DNA of 64,000 nt. Origin: Nocardioides sp. BGMRC 2183 (GTDB lineage Bacteria > Actinomycetota > Actinomycetes > Propionibacteriales > Nocardioidaceae). The notes under the pieces were generated by a model. That model worked only from the letters and a program-made list of their open reading frames with translations. It was not told the origin of the DNA and ran no database searches. The stretch spans positions 62,001 through 126,000 of the forward strand of contig VSSA01000011.1 of assembly GCA_008123405.1 (NCBI GenBank). The letters are read 5' to 3'. Shown here piece by piece: positions 25,682 through 34,939 of this stretch. The number at the start of each line of letters is the position of its first letter. Positions within the stretch are counted from its first letter, which is position 1. The position numbers and the translations under genes are program-made.

Positions 25682-27361
25682 ATGATCCAGACGGACCAGG
25701 GAGCGACCGTCGAGGCGCTGATCGCGCACGGTGAGGTCACCGCCGCCGCGGTCGACCGGGCCCGGGAGCGGGCCGCGATGCAGGGCACGCCGGTCCTCGA
25801 GGTGCTGCTCGCCGACGGCACGATCGACCGCCGGGCGCTGCTGCGGATGGCGGCGGTCGCGGCCGGCGTGGATCACATCGACCTGACCGACCACCCGGTC
25901 GATGCCAGTGCGGCGGCGTTGGTGCCGGGCGAGTTCGCCCGGCGGTCGGCCGCGCTGGCGTTCGGCTGGGACGGCGTGGAGCTGTTGGTCGCCGTACCGC
26001 TGCGGGGGATCGCGGACCTCGACCTCAAGGATGACCTCGCCCGGCTCTCGGGGCGCAGGGTTCGCCTGGTGTTGGGCAACCGGACCGAGATCGAGCACCG
26101 GATCAACCAGGTCTACCGCGCCGAGGGCGAGCTGGCCGACCTGACCGCCAACCTGGTGGTGGAGGAGGAGCAGCCTGATCTCGACTCGTTCACCGAGGTC
26201 GCCGGTGACGCCCCGGTCGTCCGGTTCGTCAGCCTGCTGATCTCCCAGGCGATCTCCGACCGCGCCTCCGACATCCACATCGAGCCGACCGAGCGCGAGG
26301 TGCGGGTCCGCTACCGCATCGACGGCGTGCTGCAGGACGCCCACCGGGCACCGCGCAGCATCCATGCCGGGGTGGTGTCGCGGCTGAAGATCATGGCCGA
26401 GATGGACATCGCCGAGCGACGGATCCCGCAGGACGGCCGGCTCACGGTCAATCACGACGGCAAGGCGATCGACCTGCGGATCGCCACCCTGCCGACGGTG
26501 TGGGGCGAGAAGATCGTGGCCCGGGTGCTGGACAACAGCAACACCCGCCTCGGCCTCGGCGACCTGGGCTTCAGCCGGCCCAACTTCGAGCGGTTCGCGG
26601 AGTCCTACACCAAGCCCTACGGGATGATCCTGGCGACGGGCCCGACCGGCTCGGGCAAGTCGACCACGCTCTACGCCACCCTCAACGTGCTGAACCAGCC
26701 GCACGTCAACGTGATCACTGTCGAGGACCCGGTGGAGTATCGGCTGGCCGGGATCAACCAGGTGCAGACCAACAACAAGGCCGGCCTGACGTTCGCCTCG
26801 GCGCTGCGCTCGATCCTGCGTTCGGACCCCGACATCGTGCTGATCGGCGAGATTCGGGACCTGGAGACCGCCACCATCGCGGTGGAGGCGTCGCTGACGG
26901 GGCACCTGGTGCTCTCCACGCTGCACACCAACGACGCGCCGTCAGCGGTCACCCGCCTGGTGGAGATGGGGATCGAGCCGTTTCTGGTCGGTTCCGCACT
27001 GGACGCCGTGGTCGGTCAGCGGCTGTGCCGCAAGCTCTGCGAGCGCTGCCGCGAGCCCTACCTGCCGCCGGCCGCCGAGCTCGACGCCCTCGGCTTCACG
27101 CCCGACGCGGGCGTGGACCACCTCTACCGCCCCGGTGGATGTACGGCGTGCGCGGGCACCGGCTATCGCGGCCGGATGGCGCTGCACGAGGTGATGAGTG
27201 TGGGCGAGGACATCGAACGGCTCACGGTGGCCCGGGCGTCCACCGACGAGATCGGCCGTGTCGCCCGTGCCCAAGGCATGACGACGTTGCGCGAGGACGG
27301 CTGGCTCAAGGTCCAACAGGGCAGCACATCGATCGAGGAGGTACTCCGTGTCGTGGGGTGA
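25682..27361 (+). CDS. pilB: Pilus extension ATPase PilB
   Basis: 559 aa: MshE-type N1 domain (about 1-150), then the GspE ATPase with SDIHIEPTEREVRVRYRIDG, Walker A GPTGSGKSTT, Walker B DIVLIGEIRD, TGHLVLSTLHTND, and a zinc-binding tetra-Cys module (CRKLCERC...CTAC). These features separate it from the PilT copies. ATG preceded by GGGGAGGTGGACC. Powers pilin polymerisation on the PilC platform. Confidence 0.96.
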   Translation: MIQTDQGATVEALIAHGEVTAAAVDRARERAAMQGTPVLEVLLADGTIDRRALLRMAAVAAGVDHIDLTDHPVDASAAALVPGEFARRSAALAFGWDGVELLVAVPLRGIADLDLKDDLARLSGRRVRLVLGNRTEIEHRINQVYRAEGELADLTANLVVEEEQPDLDSFTEVAGDAPVVRFVSLLISQAISDRASDIHIEPTEREVRVRYRIDGVLQDAHRAPRSIHAGVVSRLKIMAEMDIAERRIPQDGRLTVNHDGKAIDLRIATLPTVWGEKIVARVLDNSNTRLGLGDLGFSRPNFERFAESYTKPYGMILATGPTGSGKSTTLYATLNVLNQPHVNVITVEDPVEYRLAGINQVQTNNKAGLTFASALRSILRSDPDIVLIGEIRDLETATIAVEASLTGHLVLSTLHTNDAPSAVTRLVEMGIEPFLVGSALDAVVGQRLCRKLCERCREPYLPPAAELDALGFTPDAGVDHLYRPGGCTACAGTGYRGRMALHEVMSVGEDIERLTVARASTDEIGRVARAQGMTTLREDGWLKVQQGSTSIEEVLRVVG

Positions 27362-28547
27362 GCAGGTGGCGCAGGGGGAGCGGGCGGGCTTCGCCGTACC
27401 GAACCCGCAGTTGGATCTGGACGCACTGCTGTTGATGGTCGCCGAGATCGGGGGCTCGGACCTGCACGTCACGGTCGGCGCTCCGCCGACGATCCGGATC
27501 CGTGGGGCGATGACGCCGGTGCCGGACTATCCGATCCTGACGCCGGAGATGCTGCGCACCGCGCTCTACGCGATCATGACCGAGCGCCAGCGGCAGCGGT
27601 TCGAGGAGACCCGCGAGCTGGACCTGGCCTACGCGATCCCCGGGCACGCCCGCTTCCGGGTCAACGTCTTCTGGCAGCGGGAGAGCGTCGGCGCGGTGAT
27701 GCGGCTGATCCCGTGGGACATCCAGCCGCTGGCCGAGCTGGGCATGCCGCCGGTGGTGGAGTCCTTCGCCCGTCTCAAGCGCGGCCTGGTACTGGTCACC
27801 GGACCGACGGGTTCGGGCAAGTCGACCACGCTCGCCGCGGTGGTCGACCTGGTCAACCGCACTCGGCGCGGCCACATCATGACCATCGAGGACCCGATCG
27901 AGTTCCTGCACTCCCACCGCGGTTGCCTGGTCAACCAGCGTGAGGTCGGCGCGGACACCCACGACTTCCGCAACGCGCTCAAGCACGTGCTGCGCCAGGA
28001 CCCGGATGTGATCCTGGTCGGAGAGCTGCGCGACCTGGAGACCATCTCGGTGGCGCTCACCGCCGCGGAGACCGGCCACCTGGTGCTGGCCACGCTGCAC
28101 ACCCAGTCCGCGCAGGACACGATCAGCCGTGTGGTCGACGTCTTCCCGGCCGACCAGCAGCAGCAGATCCGCACCCAGCTGGCCGCCACGCTGCAGGGCG
28201 TGGTCTGCCAGACGCTGGTGCCGACCGTGGACGGCCAGGCCCGGATCCCGGCTGCGGAGATCATGGTCTGCAACCCCGGCATCCGGGCGATGATCCGCGA
28301 GGACAAGCTGCCGCAGATCCCCGGCGCGCTGCAGTCCGGCGCCCGGGAGGGCATGCAGACCATGGACGCCCACCTCGCCGCGCACGTGCGGGCCGGGGTG
28401 ATCACCCGCGAGGTCGGCCTCGAGCACTGCGAGCACCGCGACGACTTCCTCACCCTGGTCGGCGCCGGCGGCAGCCTCCCGGCCGGCACCCAGTACGCCG
28501 GCAGCGCGGCCCGGGCCACCTCCACCCACACCCAGGGCTGGTCATGA
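27348..28547 (+). CDS. Pilus retraction ATPase PilT (second copy)
   Basis: 399 aa, a second PilT: GSDLHVTVGAPPTIRIRG, Walker A GPTGSGKSTT, TIEDPIEFLH, VILVGELRD, ETGHLVLATLHTQSAQDT, LQGVVCQTL and the conserved AIMTERQRQRFEE region. It differs from the 24334 copy throughout, so it is not a recent duplicate. GTG start 14 bp inside the pilB end with AGGAGG upstream; the stop overlaps pilC (ATGA). Two PilTs beside one PilB suggests a PilT/PilU-like division of labour. Confidence 0.94.
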   Translation: MSWGEQVAQGERAGFAVPNPQLDLDALLLMVAEIGGSDLHVTVGAPPTIRIRGAMTPVPDYPILTPEMLRTALYAIMTERQRQRFEETRELDLAYAIPGHARFRVNVFWQRESVGAVMRLIPWDIQPLAELGMPPVVESFARLKRGLVLVTGPTGSGKSTTLAAVVDLVNRTRRGHIMTIEDPIEFLHSHRGCLVNQREVGADTHDFRNALKHVLRQDPDVILVGELRDLETISVALTAAETGHLVLATLHTQSAQDTISRVVDVFPADQQQQIRTQLAATLQGVVCQTLVPTVDGQARIPAAEIMVCNPGIRAMIREDKLPQIPGALQSGAREGMQTMDAHLAAHVRAGVITREVGLEHCEHRDDFLTLVGAGGSLPAGTQYAGSAARATSTHTQGWS

Positions 28548-29755
28548 GCACCCAATACGCCTACAAGGTCCGCGACACCGCCGGCCGGTTCCGCGAGGGC
28601 AAGGTCAAGGCCGAGTCCGAGACCGCTGTCGCCGAGCAGCTGCTGGCGATGGGCTACGTGCCGCTGGAGGTGAAGCCGGCCGGGGTCGGTCTCAACCGGG
28701 AGATCAGCTTCGGTCGCAAGCGGGTCACCATGAAGGATCTGGCGGTCTTCTCCCGCCAGCTGGCGACCATGGTCGACGCCGGACTCACCCTGATGCGCGG
28801 CCTGACCATCCTGGCCGAGCAGGTGGAGAACCCCGAGCTGCGGCGTGCGCTGACCGAGGTGAAGAAGTCGGTCGAGGGCGGCAACAGCCTCTCCGCGGCG
28901 TTCGCCGAGGACAAGCGGAGCTTCCCCCCGTTCCTGGTCAGCATGACCAAGGCCGGTGAGATCGGCGGCTTCCTGGACGTGGCGCTCAAGCAGGTCGCGG
29001 AGACCTTCGAGGCCGAGGTCAAGCTGCGCTCCAAGATCAAGGCCGCGATGACCTACCCGGTCGTGGTCTTCTGCATGGCGATCGTGATGTGCATCGGCAT
29101 GTTGCTCTTCATCGTCCCGGTCTTCGAGAACATGTTCGCCGACCTCGGTGGCGAGCTCCCACTGCCGACCCGGATCCTGGTGACGCTGTCCGGCTTCGTC
29201 CGGTTCGGTGCGCCGATCTTCGCGGTGCTCCTCGTGGTCTTCGTGATCTGGTGGCGCAAGCACGGCCAGGACGACCGGGTCCGCGAGTTCATCGACCCGC
29301 TCAAGCTCAAGCTCCCCGTCTTCGGTCCGCTCTTCGCCAAGATCGCGCTCACCCGGTTCTCCCGCAACCTCGGCACCCTGCTCTCCTCGGGCGTCCCGAT
29401 CCTCGGCGCGCTCGACATCGTCTCCTCCACGACCGGGTCGAAGGTGATCGAGCACGCCGTGCACGACGTACGGCAGTCGGTGGCCACAGGTGACTCGATC
29501 GCCGGTCCGCTGGCCCAGCACGAGGTCTTCCCGCCGATGGTGGTGCAGATGATCGCCTCCGGCGAGGAGTCCGGTGCGGTGGATCAGATGCTCAAGCGGA
29601 TCGCGCAGTGGTACGAGGAGGAGGTCGAGGCCACCACCGAGGCGCTCACCGCGCTGATCGAGCCGCTGATGATCGCCTTCCTCGGCGTCATCGTCGGCGG
29701 CATGATCATCTGCCTCTACCTGCCGATGTTCTCGATCTTCGACCTGATCAAGTGA
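28544..29755 (+). CDS. pilC: Type IV pilus platform protein PilC
   Basis: 403-aa polytopic membrane protein with two T2SSF/GspF domains (about 70-195 and 270-395), each with a cytoplasmic helical bundle and TM helices (VVFCMAIVMCIGMLLFIVPVF; IAFLGVIVGGMIICLYLPMF). The N-terminal YKVRDTAGRFREGKVKAES motif is family-typical. Converts ATPase rotation into pilin insertion. ATGA and GTGA overlaps at both ends. Confidence 0.96.
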   Translation: MSTQYAYKVRDTAGRFREGKVKAESETAVAEQLLAMGYVPLEVKPAGVGLNREISFGRKRVTMKDLAVFSRQLATMVDAGLTLMRGLTILAEQVENPELRRALTEVKKSVEGGNSLSAAFAEDKRSFPPFLVSMTKAGEIGGFLDVALKQVAETFEAEVKLRSKIKAAMTYPVVVFCMAIVMCIGMLLFIVPVFENMFADLGGELPLPTRILVTLSGFVRFGAPIFAVLLVVFVIWWRKHGQDDRVREFIDPLKLKLPVFGPLFAKIALTRFSRNLGTLLSSGVPILGALDIVSSTTGSKVIEHAVHDVRQSVATGDSIAGPLAQHEVFPPMVVQMIASGEESGAVDQMLKRIAQWYEEEVEATTEALTALIEPLMIAFLGVIVGGMIICLYLPMFSIFDLIK

Positions 29756-31056
29756 GCGAGGCGTCGGTGCGTGCGGCCGCGGAGAGCGAGGACCGGGGCG
29801 CGGTCGATCAGCGTGACGGGGGCTTCACGCTGATCGAGGTGATCGTCGCCTTCGGGCTCTTCGTCGCCCTGGTCTCGGCCAGCCTGGTGCTGCTCTCCTG
29901 GACCCAGCGCACTGCCCGGGACAACACCTACCGCACCACCGCGCTCAATCTTGCCGCGCGCGAGCTGGCGATCACCTCCGACGCGTTCAACTCGCTGCTC
30001 CGCGGGCCCGAGACGATCGCGATCAACCAGGTGACGAACGCGAACCCGCTGGCCGGCGGGACCGCCGGCCAGCCCCTCACCGTCGACAACGTCCCCTACA
30101 CGGTGCGCCGGGTCGCGCAATGGTCCGCTGTCGGCTCGGCCGCGGCGTCGACCTGCGACGACGGCACCAGCGAGGAGCTGGCCTACCTGCGGGTCCATGT
30201 GGAGGTCACCTGGCCCGGCGGGGGCAGTCCCGCGGAGATGGACACGGTGCTCACCCCGCTCAAGGGCACCTACTCGGTCAACGACGGCCACATCGGCGTC
30301 AAGGTGATCGACCGCGACGGCCAGCCGCGCGGCGGTCAGTCGGTGACCATCAACGGCCCGTCGGGGACGAAGACCGCACAGACCGCTGACGACGGGTGCG
30401 TGCTCTTCGCCTTCGTCACGCCCGGCAGCTACACGGTCACGCTGGATTCGACGGGGTACGTCGACCTCGCCGGCGCCAAGCGCTCGGTCCGGACCGTCAC
30501 GGTCACGCCGGGTCAGCTGTGGCGCGGGAGCGTCAGCTATGACAGTGCCGCCAGTGTTGCCGCGCGGTTCGTCACCGCCGACGGCTACGCGCTGCCGAGC
30601 AACAACAACCTCCCGCTGATGTTCAGCACCAGCGCCGGGACCGTGGAGCGCGCCGGCACCGGCAACGCTCGCACGATCACCGATCTGTGGCCCCACGCCT
30701 CCGGCTACGAGGTCTGGGCCGGGCGCTGCCTGGACAACGACCCGGTCAACACCGGCGGTGCGCGGGAGCCGGTGGTGGCCAGCGACCCGGCGGTGACCAC
30801 GACGGTCGACGTCCCGCTGGCCCCATTGACGGTCAGGCGGGGCAGCGGGAGCGCCACGGTGACCGCCACCTCCAAGCCCAGCGTCGACAATCCCAAGAGC
30901 CCGTGCAGCACGATGACCATCACGTTGGGCTCGACCACCGGCGGCACGTTGAAGACCAGCCTCCCTTACGGTCGCTGGTCCATCAGGGTCGGCAGCAGCA
31001 GCGCCGCGGACGTGACCCTCACCCAGGCAGGCACGCCTCCGGTGGTCACGCCATGA
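29752..31056 (+). CDS. Minor pilin-like protein with carboxypeptidase-regulatory-like domain
   Basis: 434 aa. Class III signal: 24-residue leader ending GG, then FTLIEVIVAFGLFVALVSAS with Glu at +5, cleavable by PilD. The body is large for a minor pilin. Residues about 180-245 (VKVIDRDGQPRGGQSVTINGP...DGCVLFAFVTPGSYTVTL) look like a CarboxypepD_reg/CNA-B beta sandwich, followed by further beta-rich sequence with Cys pairs. Such a modular pilin would sit at the pilus tip (inference). GTG start in GTGA overlap with pilC. Confidence 0.88.
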   Translation: MSEASVRAAAESEDRGAVDQRDGGFTLIEVIVAFGLFVALVSASLVLLSWTQRTARDNTYRTTALNLAARELAITSDAFNSLLRGPETIAINQVTNANPLAGGTAGQPLTVDNVPYTVRRVAQWSAVGSAAASTCDDGTSEELAYLRVHVEVTWPGGGSPAEMDTVLTPLKGTYSVNDGHIGVKVIDRDGQPRGGQSVTINGPSGTKTAQTADDGCVLFAFVTPGSYTVTLDSTGYVDLAGAKRSVRTVTVTPGQLWRGSVSYDSAASVAARFVTADGYALPSNNNLPLMFSTSAGTVERAGTGNARTITDLWPHASGYEVWAGRCLDNDPVNTGGAREPVVASDPAVTTTVDVPLAPLTVRRGSGSATVTATSKPSVDNPKSPCSTMTITLGSTTGGTLKTSLPYGRWSIRVGSSSAADVTLTQAGTPPVVTP

Positions 31057-31799
31057 CGTCGCCGGTCGATGACCGCTCGACGCGGCAACGGCGCCGGCTG
31101 GACGAGGGGATGACGCTGGTGGAGGTGCTGGTGGCGACGGCGTTGAGCAGCGTCCTGGTGATCGCACTCGGTTCGTTCGCCGTGGTCGTGCTCCGGACCA
31201 TGGACGCTGCCGAGGCGCGCACCGACAACATCAACGCCGGGCAGAGCGGGATGGCCGCGGTGACCAAGGTGATCCGCACCGCGGTGCGCCCCGACCAGCT
31301 CAACGACAACGGCTGCACCGGGTGCGAGGAGACCGCGATCGTCACCGCCAGCGGCACCCAGGTGCGGTTCTACGCGAACCTGGACAACACCGGCGGCGGA
31401 CCGAGCCTGGTCACCTTGGAGGCCGTCGCCGACCCCGATCACGCCGGCACCAGCCTGCTGCGCCAGACGGTGGTGCCGCCGCGGACGGCGACCGACGGCT
31501 CCTACAGCTTCTGCACGGTCGGCACGAGCGGGTGCGACTACACCCGCCGAGTCGTCGTACGGGGTCTGCCGCGGCTGACGGCCACGCCGCCGGTGGTCTT
31601 CTCCTACTTCGGCTTCGACGGGGTGGCGCTGGGATCAGGCTCGCTGCCCGCCGACGACCTGATCAGGGTGGCCAGCGTCGACGTCACGCTGACCGTGCAG
31701 CTGCGTCCGGGGCAGCAGCGCACCCCGTCGCAGACGCTCATCCAGCGCGTCTCCCTGCCCAACGCCGACGCCAGCGTGCTCAACGACCAGGAGGACTGA
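31053..31799 (+). CDS. Minor pilin, PilW/GspJ-like
   Basis: 248 aa with a class III prepilin signal: a 19-residue basic leader ending DEG, then MTLVEVLVATALSSVLVIAL with Glu at +5. Met at +1 instead of Phe is common in minor pilins. The body has four Cys in two close pairs (CTGCEE; CTVGTSGC), suggesting disulfides outside the membrane. ATGA overlap with the preceding gene. Confidence 0.87.
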   Translation: MTSPVDDRSTRQRRRLDEGMTLVEVLVATALSSVLVIALGSFAVVVLRTMDAAEARTDNINAGQSGMAAVTKVIRTAVRPDQLNDNGCTGCEETAIVTASGTQVRFYANLDNTGGGPSLVTLEAVADPDHAGTSLLRQTVVPPRTATDGSYSFCTVGTSGCDYTRRVVVRGLPRLTATPPVVFSYFGFDGVALGSGSLPADDLIRVASVDVTLTVQLRPGQQRTPSQTLIQRVSLPNADASVLNDQED

Positions 31800-31800
31800 G

Positions 31801-33525
31801 ATGACCGTGGAGTCCGGCCGGACGTTGCCCGAGCACGCTCGGCGCGACGAGGGCTACGCGTTGATCGCGGTGCTCGCCACGATGACGTTGATGATCGGTC
31901 TGCTCACCGTGGCGCTCACCTACTCGACACGGACGATCAGGACCGTGGACGACGCCTCGGACTGGAACCAGGCACTGCTGGCTGCCGACGCCGGCGTCGC
32001 CGACTACCTGGCCCGCCTCAACGCCGACGACACCTACTGGCAGACGATCGACTGCACCAACATCGCGCTCAAAGGGCCGATCGGCACCTGCGGTTGGGGG
32101 AGTGGCACCAAGGCGGGATGGGCTGACGTGCCCGGTGGTGGAGGGGCGCAGTTCCACTACGAGATCAACACGACGTCCACGCCCTCCACCGGCACGGTGG
32201 TGCTCACCTCGACCGGGAAGATGGGTGAGGAGTCCCGCACCATCCAGGTCCGGATGCGGCGCGGCGGGTTCGGAGAGTTCCTCTACTACACCGTCTACGA
32301 GACCGTTGATCCCGAGAACGAGGCGGTCTACGGCTACAAGAACACCACGGCGATCAGCCGGTGCACGAAGTACCACTACGAGGGACGCGACACCAGCTAT
32401 TGCAACGACATCAACTTCGTCTCCGGTGACGTGATCGACGGACCGCTGCACACCAACGACGCGATGTTGATGCAGGGCTCTCCGCGCTTCAACGGCACCG
32501 TCACCACGTCGCGGCCGACCTGCAACAAGACGAAGCCGACCACCTGCTACCGCACCAACGGCAGCGCCAGCCCGTACTTCGTCCGCGGCATCGCCTACCG
32601 CGACGAGATCCAGCTCCCGGAGAGCATCGGTGACCTGAAGCCGTACGCCGACCCCGACCAGCCCGGCTCCGGCTGCCTCTACACCGGGCCCACCCGGATC
32701 GTGATCCAGAACGGCACCGGCACCAACCCTTCCACGATGAAGGTGTGGAGTCCGTGGACGAGGACCAGCAAGACCGGTTGCGGGACGGTCCCCCTCAACG
32801 GGTCGCAGAACATCCCGATCCCCCACAACAACCTGATCTACGTCCGTGACGTTCCGGCCGGATACGGCAACCCCTACGGTGGCGCGTCGAAGCACCCCGG
32901 CACGGGGGCCTGCCCCGGAGGCTGGATCGGCGACAACTACCCGCTCGCCGGCACCAGCACGTCCGGTGACTACAACCAGACGCTCGACGAGGCCAAGTGC
33001 ACCTACGGCACGACCTACGTGCAGGGAACACTCAAGGGCCGGCTCACCATCGCCGCCGAGAACAACATCGTGGTCACGGACCACCTCACCTACAGCGGGG
33101 GCCGCACCGGCACTGACGCGCTGGGGTTGATCGCCAACGCATCGGTGAAGCTCTACCACCCGGTGGAGTGCACCAGCTACAGCTGGTGGACCCGTGAGTG
33201 CACCCGGGTCTCGAACATGGCGCGCCCCAACGGGGCAGGGGTCTTCCGTGATGCCCAGGTCAACGCTGCGATCCTCACGTTGCAGCACAGCTTCACCGTG
33301 CAGCAGTACCAGCACGGGTCGCAGCTCGGTGACCTCAACCTCTTCGGCACCATCGCGCAGAAGTTCCGCGGACCGGTCGGCACCAGCGGCGGTAGCGGCT
33401 ATCTGAAGCACTACGTCTACGACACCCGGATGCGGTACGCGCCACCGCCGTACTTCCTCGACCCGGTGCGCAGCGCCTGGGGAGTCAAGACGTACGGCGA
33501 GCTCACCCCGCGCACGTTCGACTGA
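31801..33525 (+). CDS. PilX-like pilus protein without the +5 glutamate
   Basis: 574 aa. N-terminus DEGYALIAVLATMTLMIGLLTVAL resembles a pilin signal (Gly at -1) but has Ala instead of Glu at +5, as in PilX/GspK-type components. A short PilX_N-like helix (ALLAADAGVADYLARL) follows, then about 450 residues rich in Tyr, Thr and Cys (at least 12 Cys) with no family I recognise. Placed between minor pilins and the major pilin, it is probably secreted with the pilus. RBS AGGAGG lies 9 nt upstream. Confidence 0.85.
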   Translation: MTVESGRTLPEHARRDEGYALIAVLATMTLMIGLLTVALTYSTRTIRTVDDASDWNQALLAADAGVADYLARLNADDTYWQTIDCTNIALKGPIGTCGWGSGTKAGWADVPGGGGAQFHYEINTTSTPSTGTVVLTSTGKMGEESRTIQVRMRRGGFGEFLYYTVYETVDPENEAVYGYKNTTAISRCTKYHYEGRDTSYCNDINFVSGDVIDGPLHTNDAMLMQGSPRFNGTVTTSRPTCNKTKPTTCYRTNGSASPYFVRGIAYRDEIQLPESIGDLKPYADPDQPGSGCLYTGPTRIVIQNGTGTNPSTMKVWSPWTRTSKTGCGTVPLNGSQNIPIPHNNLIYVRDVPAGYGNPYGGASKHPGTGACPGGWIGDNYPLAGTSTSGDYNQTLDEAKCTYGTTYVQGTLKGRLTIAAENNIVVTDHLTYSGGRTGTDALGLIANASVKLYHPVECTSYSWWTRECTRVSNMARPNGAGVFRDAQVNAAILTLQHSFTVQQYQHGSQLGDLNLFGTIAQKFRGPVGTSGGSGYLKHYVYDTRMRYAPPPYFLDPVRSAWGVKTYGELTPRTFD

Positions 33526-33747
33526 CCACCGGTGCGCCGGGGACCTTCGTCCCGGCACCGCCCGGGCCATCGGCACCCTTCCGGGCGGCGATCGCACGAA
33601 CCTCCCCGCCGGACGAGAAATCCTCCGATTTGCCCTCAACAACCCGTCGACCTGGGCCGATGCATCTACCGGGCACAGCGTCGGACCACCTCGTCTGAGC
33701 GACACGGTGTCCGACCTGGCAGGACACTTTCGACCAAGGAGACACAC
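33526..33747 (+). promoter_or_regulatory. pilA upstream region with stem-loops
   Basis: 222 bp without a gene. It holds overlapping inverted repeats GTCGGAC (33680-33686)/GTCCGAC (33709-33715) and GTGTCC (33707-33712)/GGACAC (33722-33727), followed by AAGGAG. The alternative pairings overlap, so the pilA leader may be structured. No convincing -35/-10 was placed. Confidence 0.4.
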
Positions 33748-34239
33748 GTGTTGGACATGCTCAAGCGCATCATCGCCCGTCGCGAGGACGGGACCGAGGA
33801 GAAGGACCAGGGCTTCACCCTGATCGAGCTCCTCGTCGTCATCGTCATCGTCGGCATCCTGGCCGCGATCGCGATCCCGATCTTCCTGAACCAGCGGCAG
33901 AAGGCGGTCGACTCGGGGATCGAGTCGGACCTGAAGGCGTTGGCGACGATCGAGGAAACCCTCTACACCGACACCCAGGCCTACAGCTCGACGAAGACCG
34001 AGCTCGAGGACGAGGGATTCAAGGCGAGCGAGGGCAACAAGATCGAGGTCGCGGTTTCGCCCGACGGCTACTGCATCAAGGGCGAGAACGACGCCGGCAG
34101 CGATGACAAGTTCTTCATCTACGACTCGAACGATGGCGGACTGAAGGTCACCGACGCCCTGGTGGAATGCTCGATCACCGACATCGGCTCGTACACCGAC
34201 GTGACTGCCGCTGCGAGCGGTGGCGGTGGCGGCGAGTGA
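33748..34239 (+). CDS. pilA: Major type IV pilin
   Basis: 163 aa. Leader of 22 residues ending DQG, then FTLIELLVVIVIVGILAAIA with Glu at +5: a canonical class III prepilin. The globular part is small and acidic, with a single Cys pair (YCIKGEND; VECSITD), and ends in GGGGGE. GTG at 33748 is chosen for its AAGGAG 6 nt upstream; ATG at 33757 is an alternative. Its own long leader and a strong terminator suggest high separate expression. Confidence 0.94.
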   Translation: MLDMLKRIIARREDGTEEKDQGFTLIELLVVIVIVGILAAIAIPIFLNQRQKAVDSGIESDLKALATIEETLYTDTQAYSSTKTELEDEGFKASEGNKIEVAVSPDGYCIKGENDAGSDDKFFIYDSNDGGLKVTDALVECSITDIGSYTDVTAAASGGGGGE

Positions 34240-34256
34240 TCGCACGCTGACCGAGC

Positions 34257-34288
34257 AGTGGCGCGTCGCCTTCGGGCGGCGCGCCACT
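34257..34288 (+). terminator. pilA terminator with UUCG tetraloop
   Basis: 14-bp stem AGTGGCGCGTCGCC / GGCGGCGCGCCACT (one G-U pair) closed by TTCG, 17 bp after the pilA stop. The UUCG loop makes it exceptionally stable. The T-content downstream is modest. Confidence 0.85.
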
Positions 34289-34393
34289 GCGCATTTCAGA
34301 TTCCTCCGCCGAATCTCTCAACACCCCCGCACTCCTCGCCGATAGAGCCTGTGACGGGTCCAACCGAGCACCGTCCCGAGGAGCTGGCACACC

Positions 34394-34912
34394 ATGACCG
34401 ATGTCATCTGGGAGCAGCGTGACTTCACCGACGGCCACGCCGATCCGCTGACCGGCGCCCCCGCGGAGCTGGTCGCCAACCTCGCGGCGGTCACCCGCGT
34501 GCTGCTGGGTCTGCCGACGACGACCGGCACCCGGGCTCGCATCGTCGAGGAGGCAGTGGAGGAGCCGGCGGACATGCCCGCGGTCGCCGTACCGGAGCCC
34601 GTGCTGGAGCCGCTGTCGACCATCCCGACATTCCCGGTCGCCGAGCTCGAGGACGAGCTGCCGCCGCTGCCGGTCAGCGCTGACGACTGGGCCGCCCTCA
34701 CCGCGCCGGCCGCCAGCGAGCTACCGGAGCCCGCACCGATCCCGACGCTGCTGGAGGTGCCTCCGCTGGTGGAGGTGGCCCCGCTGGTCGAGGTCGAGCC
34801 GTTGGTCGCCGACCTCGAGCCGCTGCCGCTCCACACCGAGCCGGCGACCCCGGTGCTGGACGTGCGCAGCGCTGCCGCGGTCCTCGACGAGCTCCGCTTC
34901 CTCGACGACTGA
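34394..34912 (+). CDS. Acidic Pro/Leu-rich protein of unknown function
   Basis: 172 aa, no recognised family. Start MTDVIWEQRDFTDGHADPLTG; the middle is strongly acidic and proline-rich with irregular repeats (PPLVEVAPLVEVEPLVADLEPLPL) and it ends AAAVLDELRFLDD. No signal peptide or TM segment. A Shine-Dalgarno (GAGGAG) precedes the ATG. It is the last gene after pilA, so a cytoplasmic partner of the pilus machine is possible. It could also be unrelated. Confidence 0.7.
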   Translation: MTDVIWEQRDFTDGHADPLTGAPAELVANLAAVTRVLLGLPTTTGTRARIVEEAVEEPADMPAVAVPEPVLEPLSTIPTFPVAELEDELPPLPVSADDWAALTAPAASELPEPAPIPTLLEVPPLVEVAPLVEVEPLVADLEPLPLHTEPATPVLDVRSAAAVLDELRFLDD

Positions 34913-34939
34913 ACCAGTCCACCCCTGGGCCACGCCACG

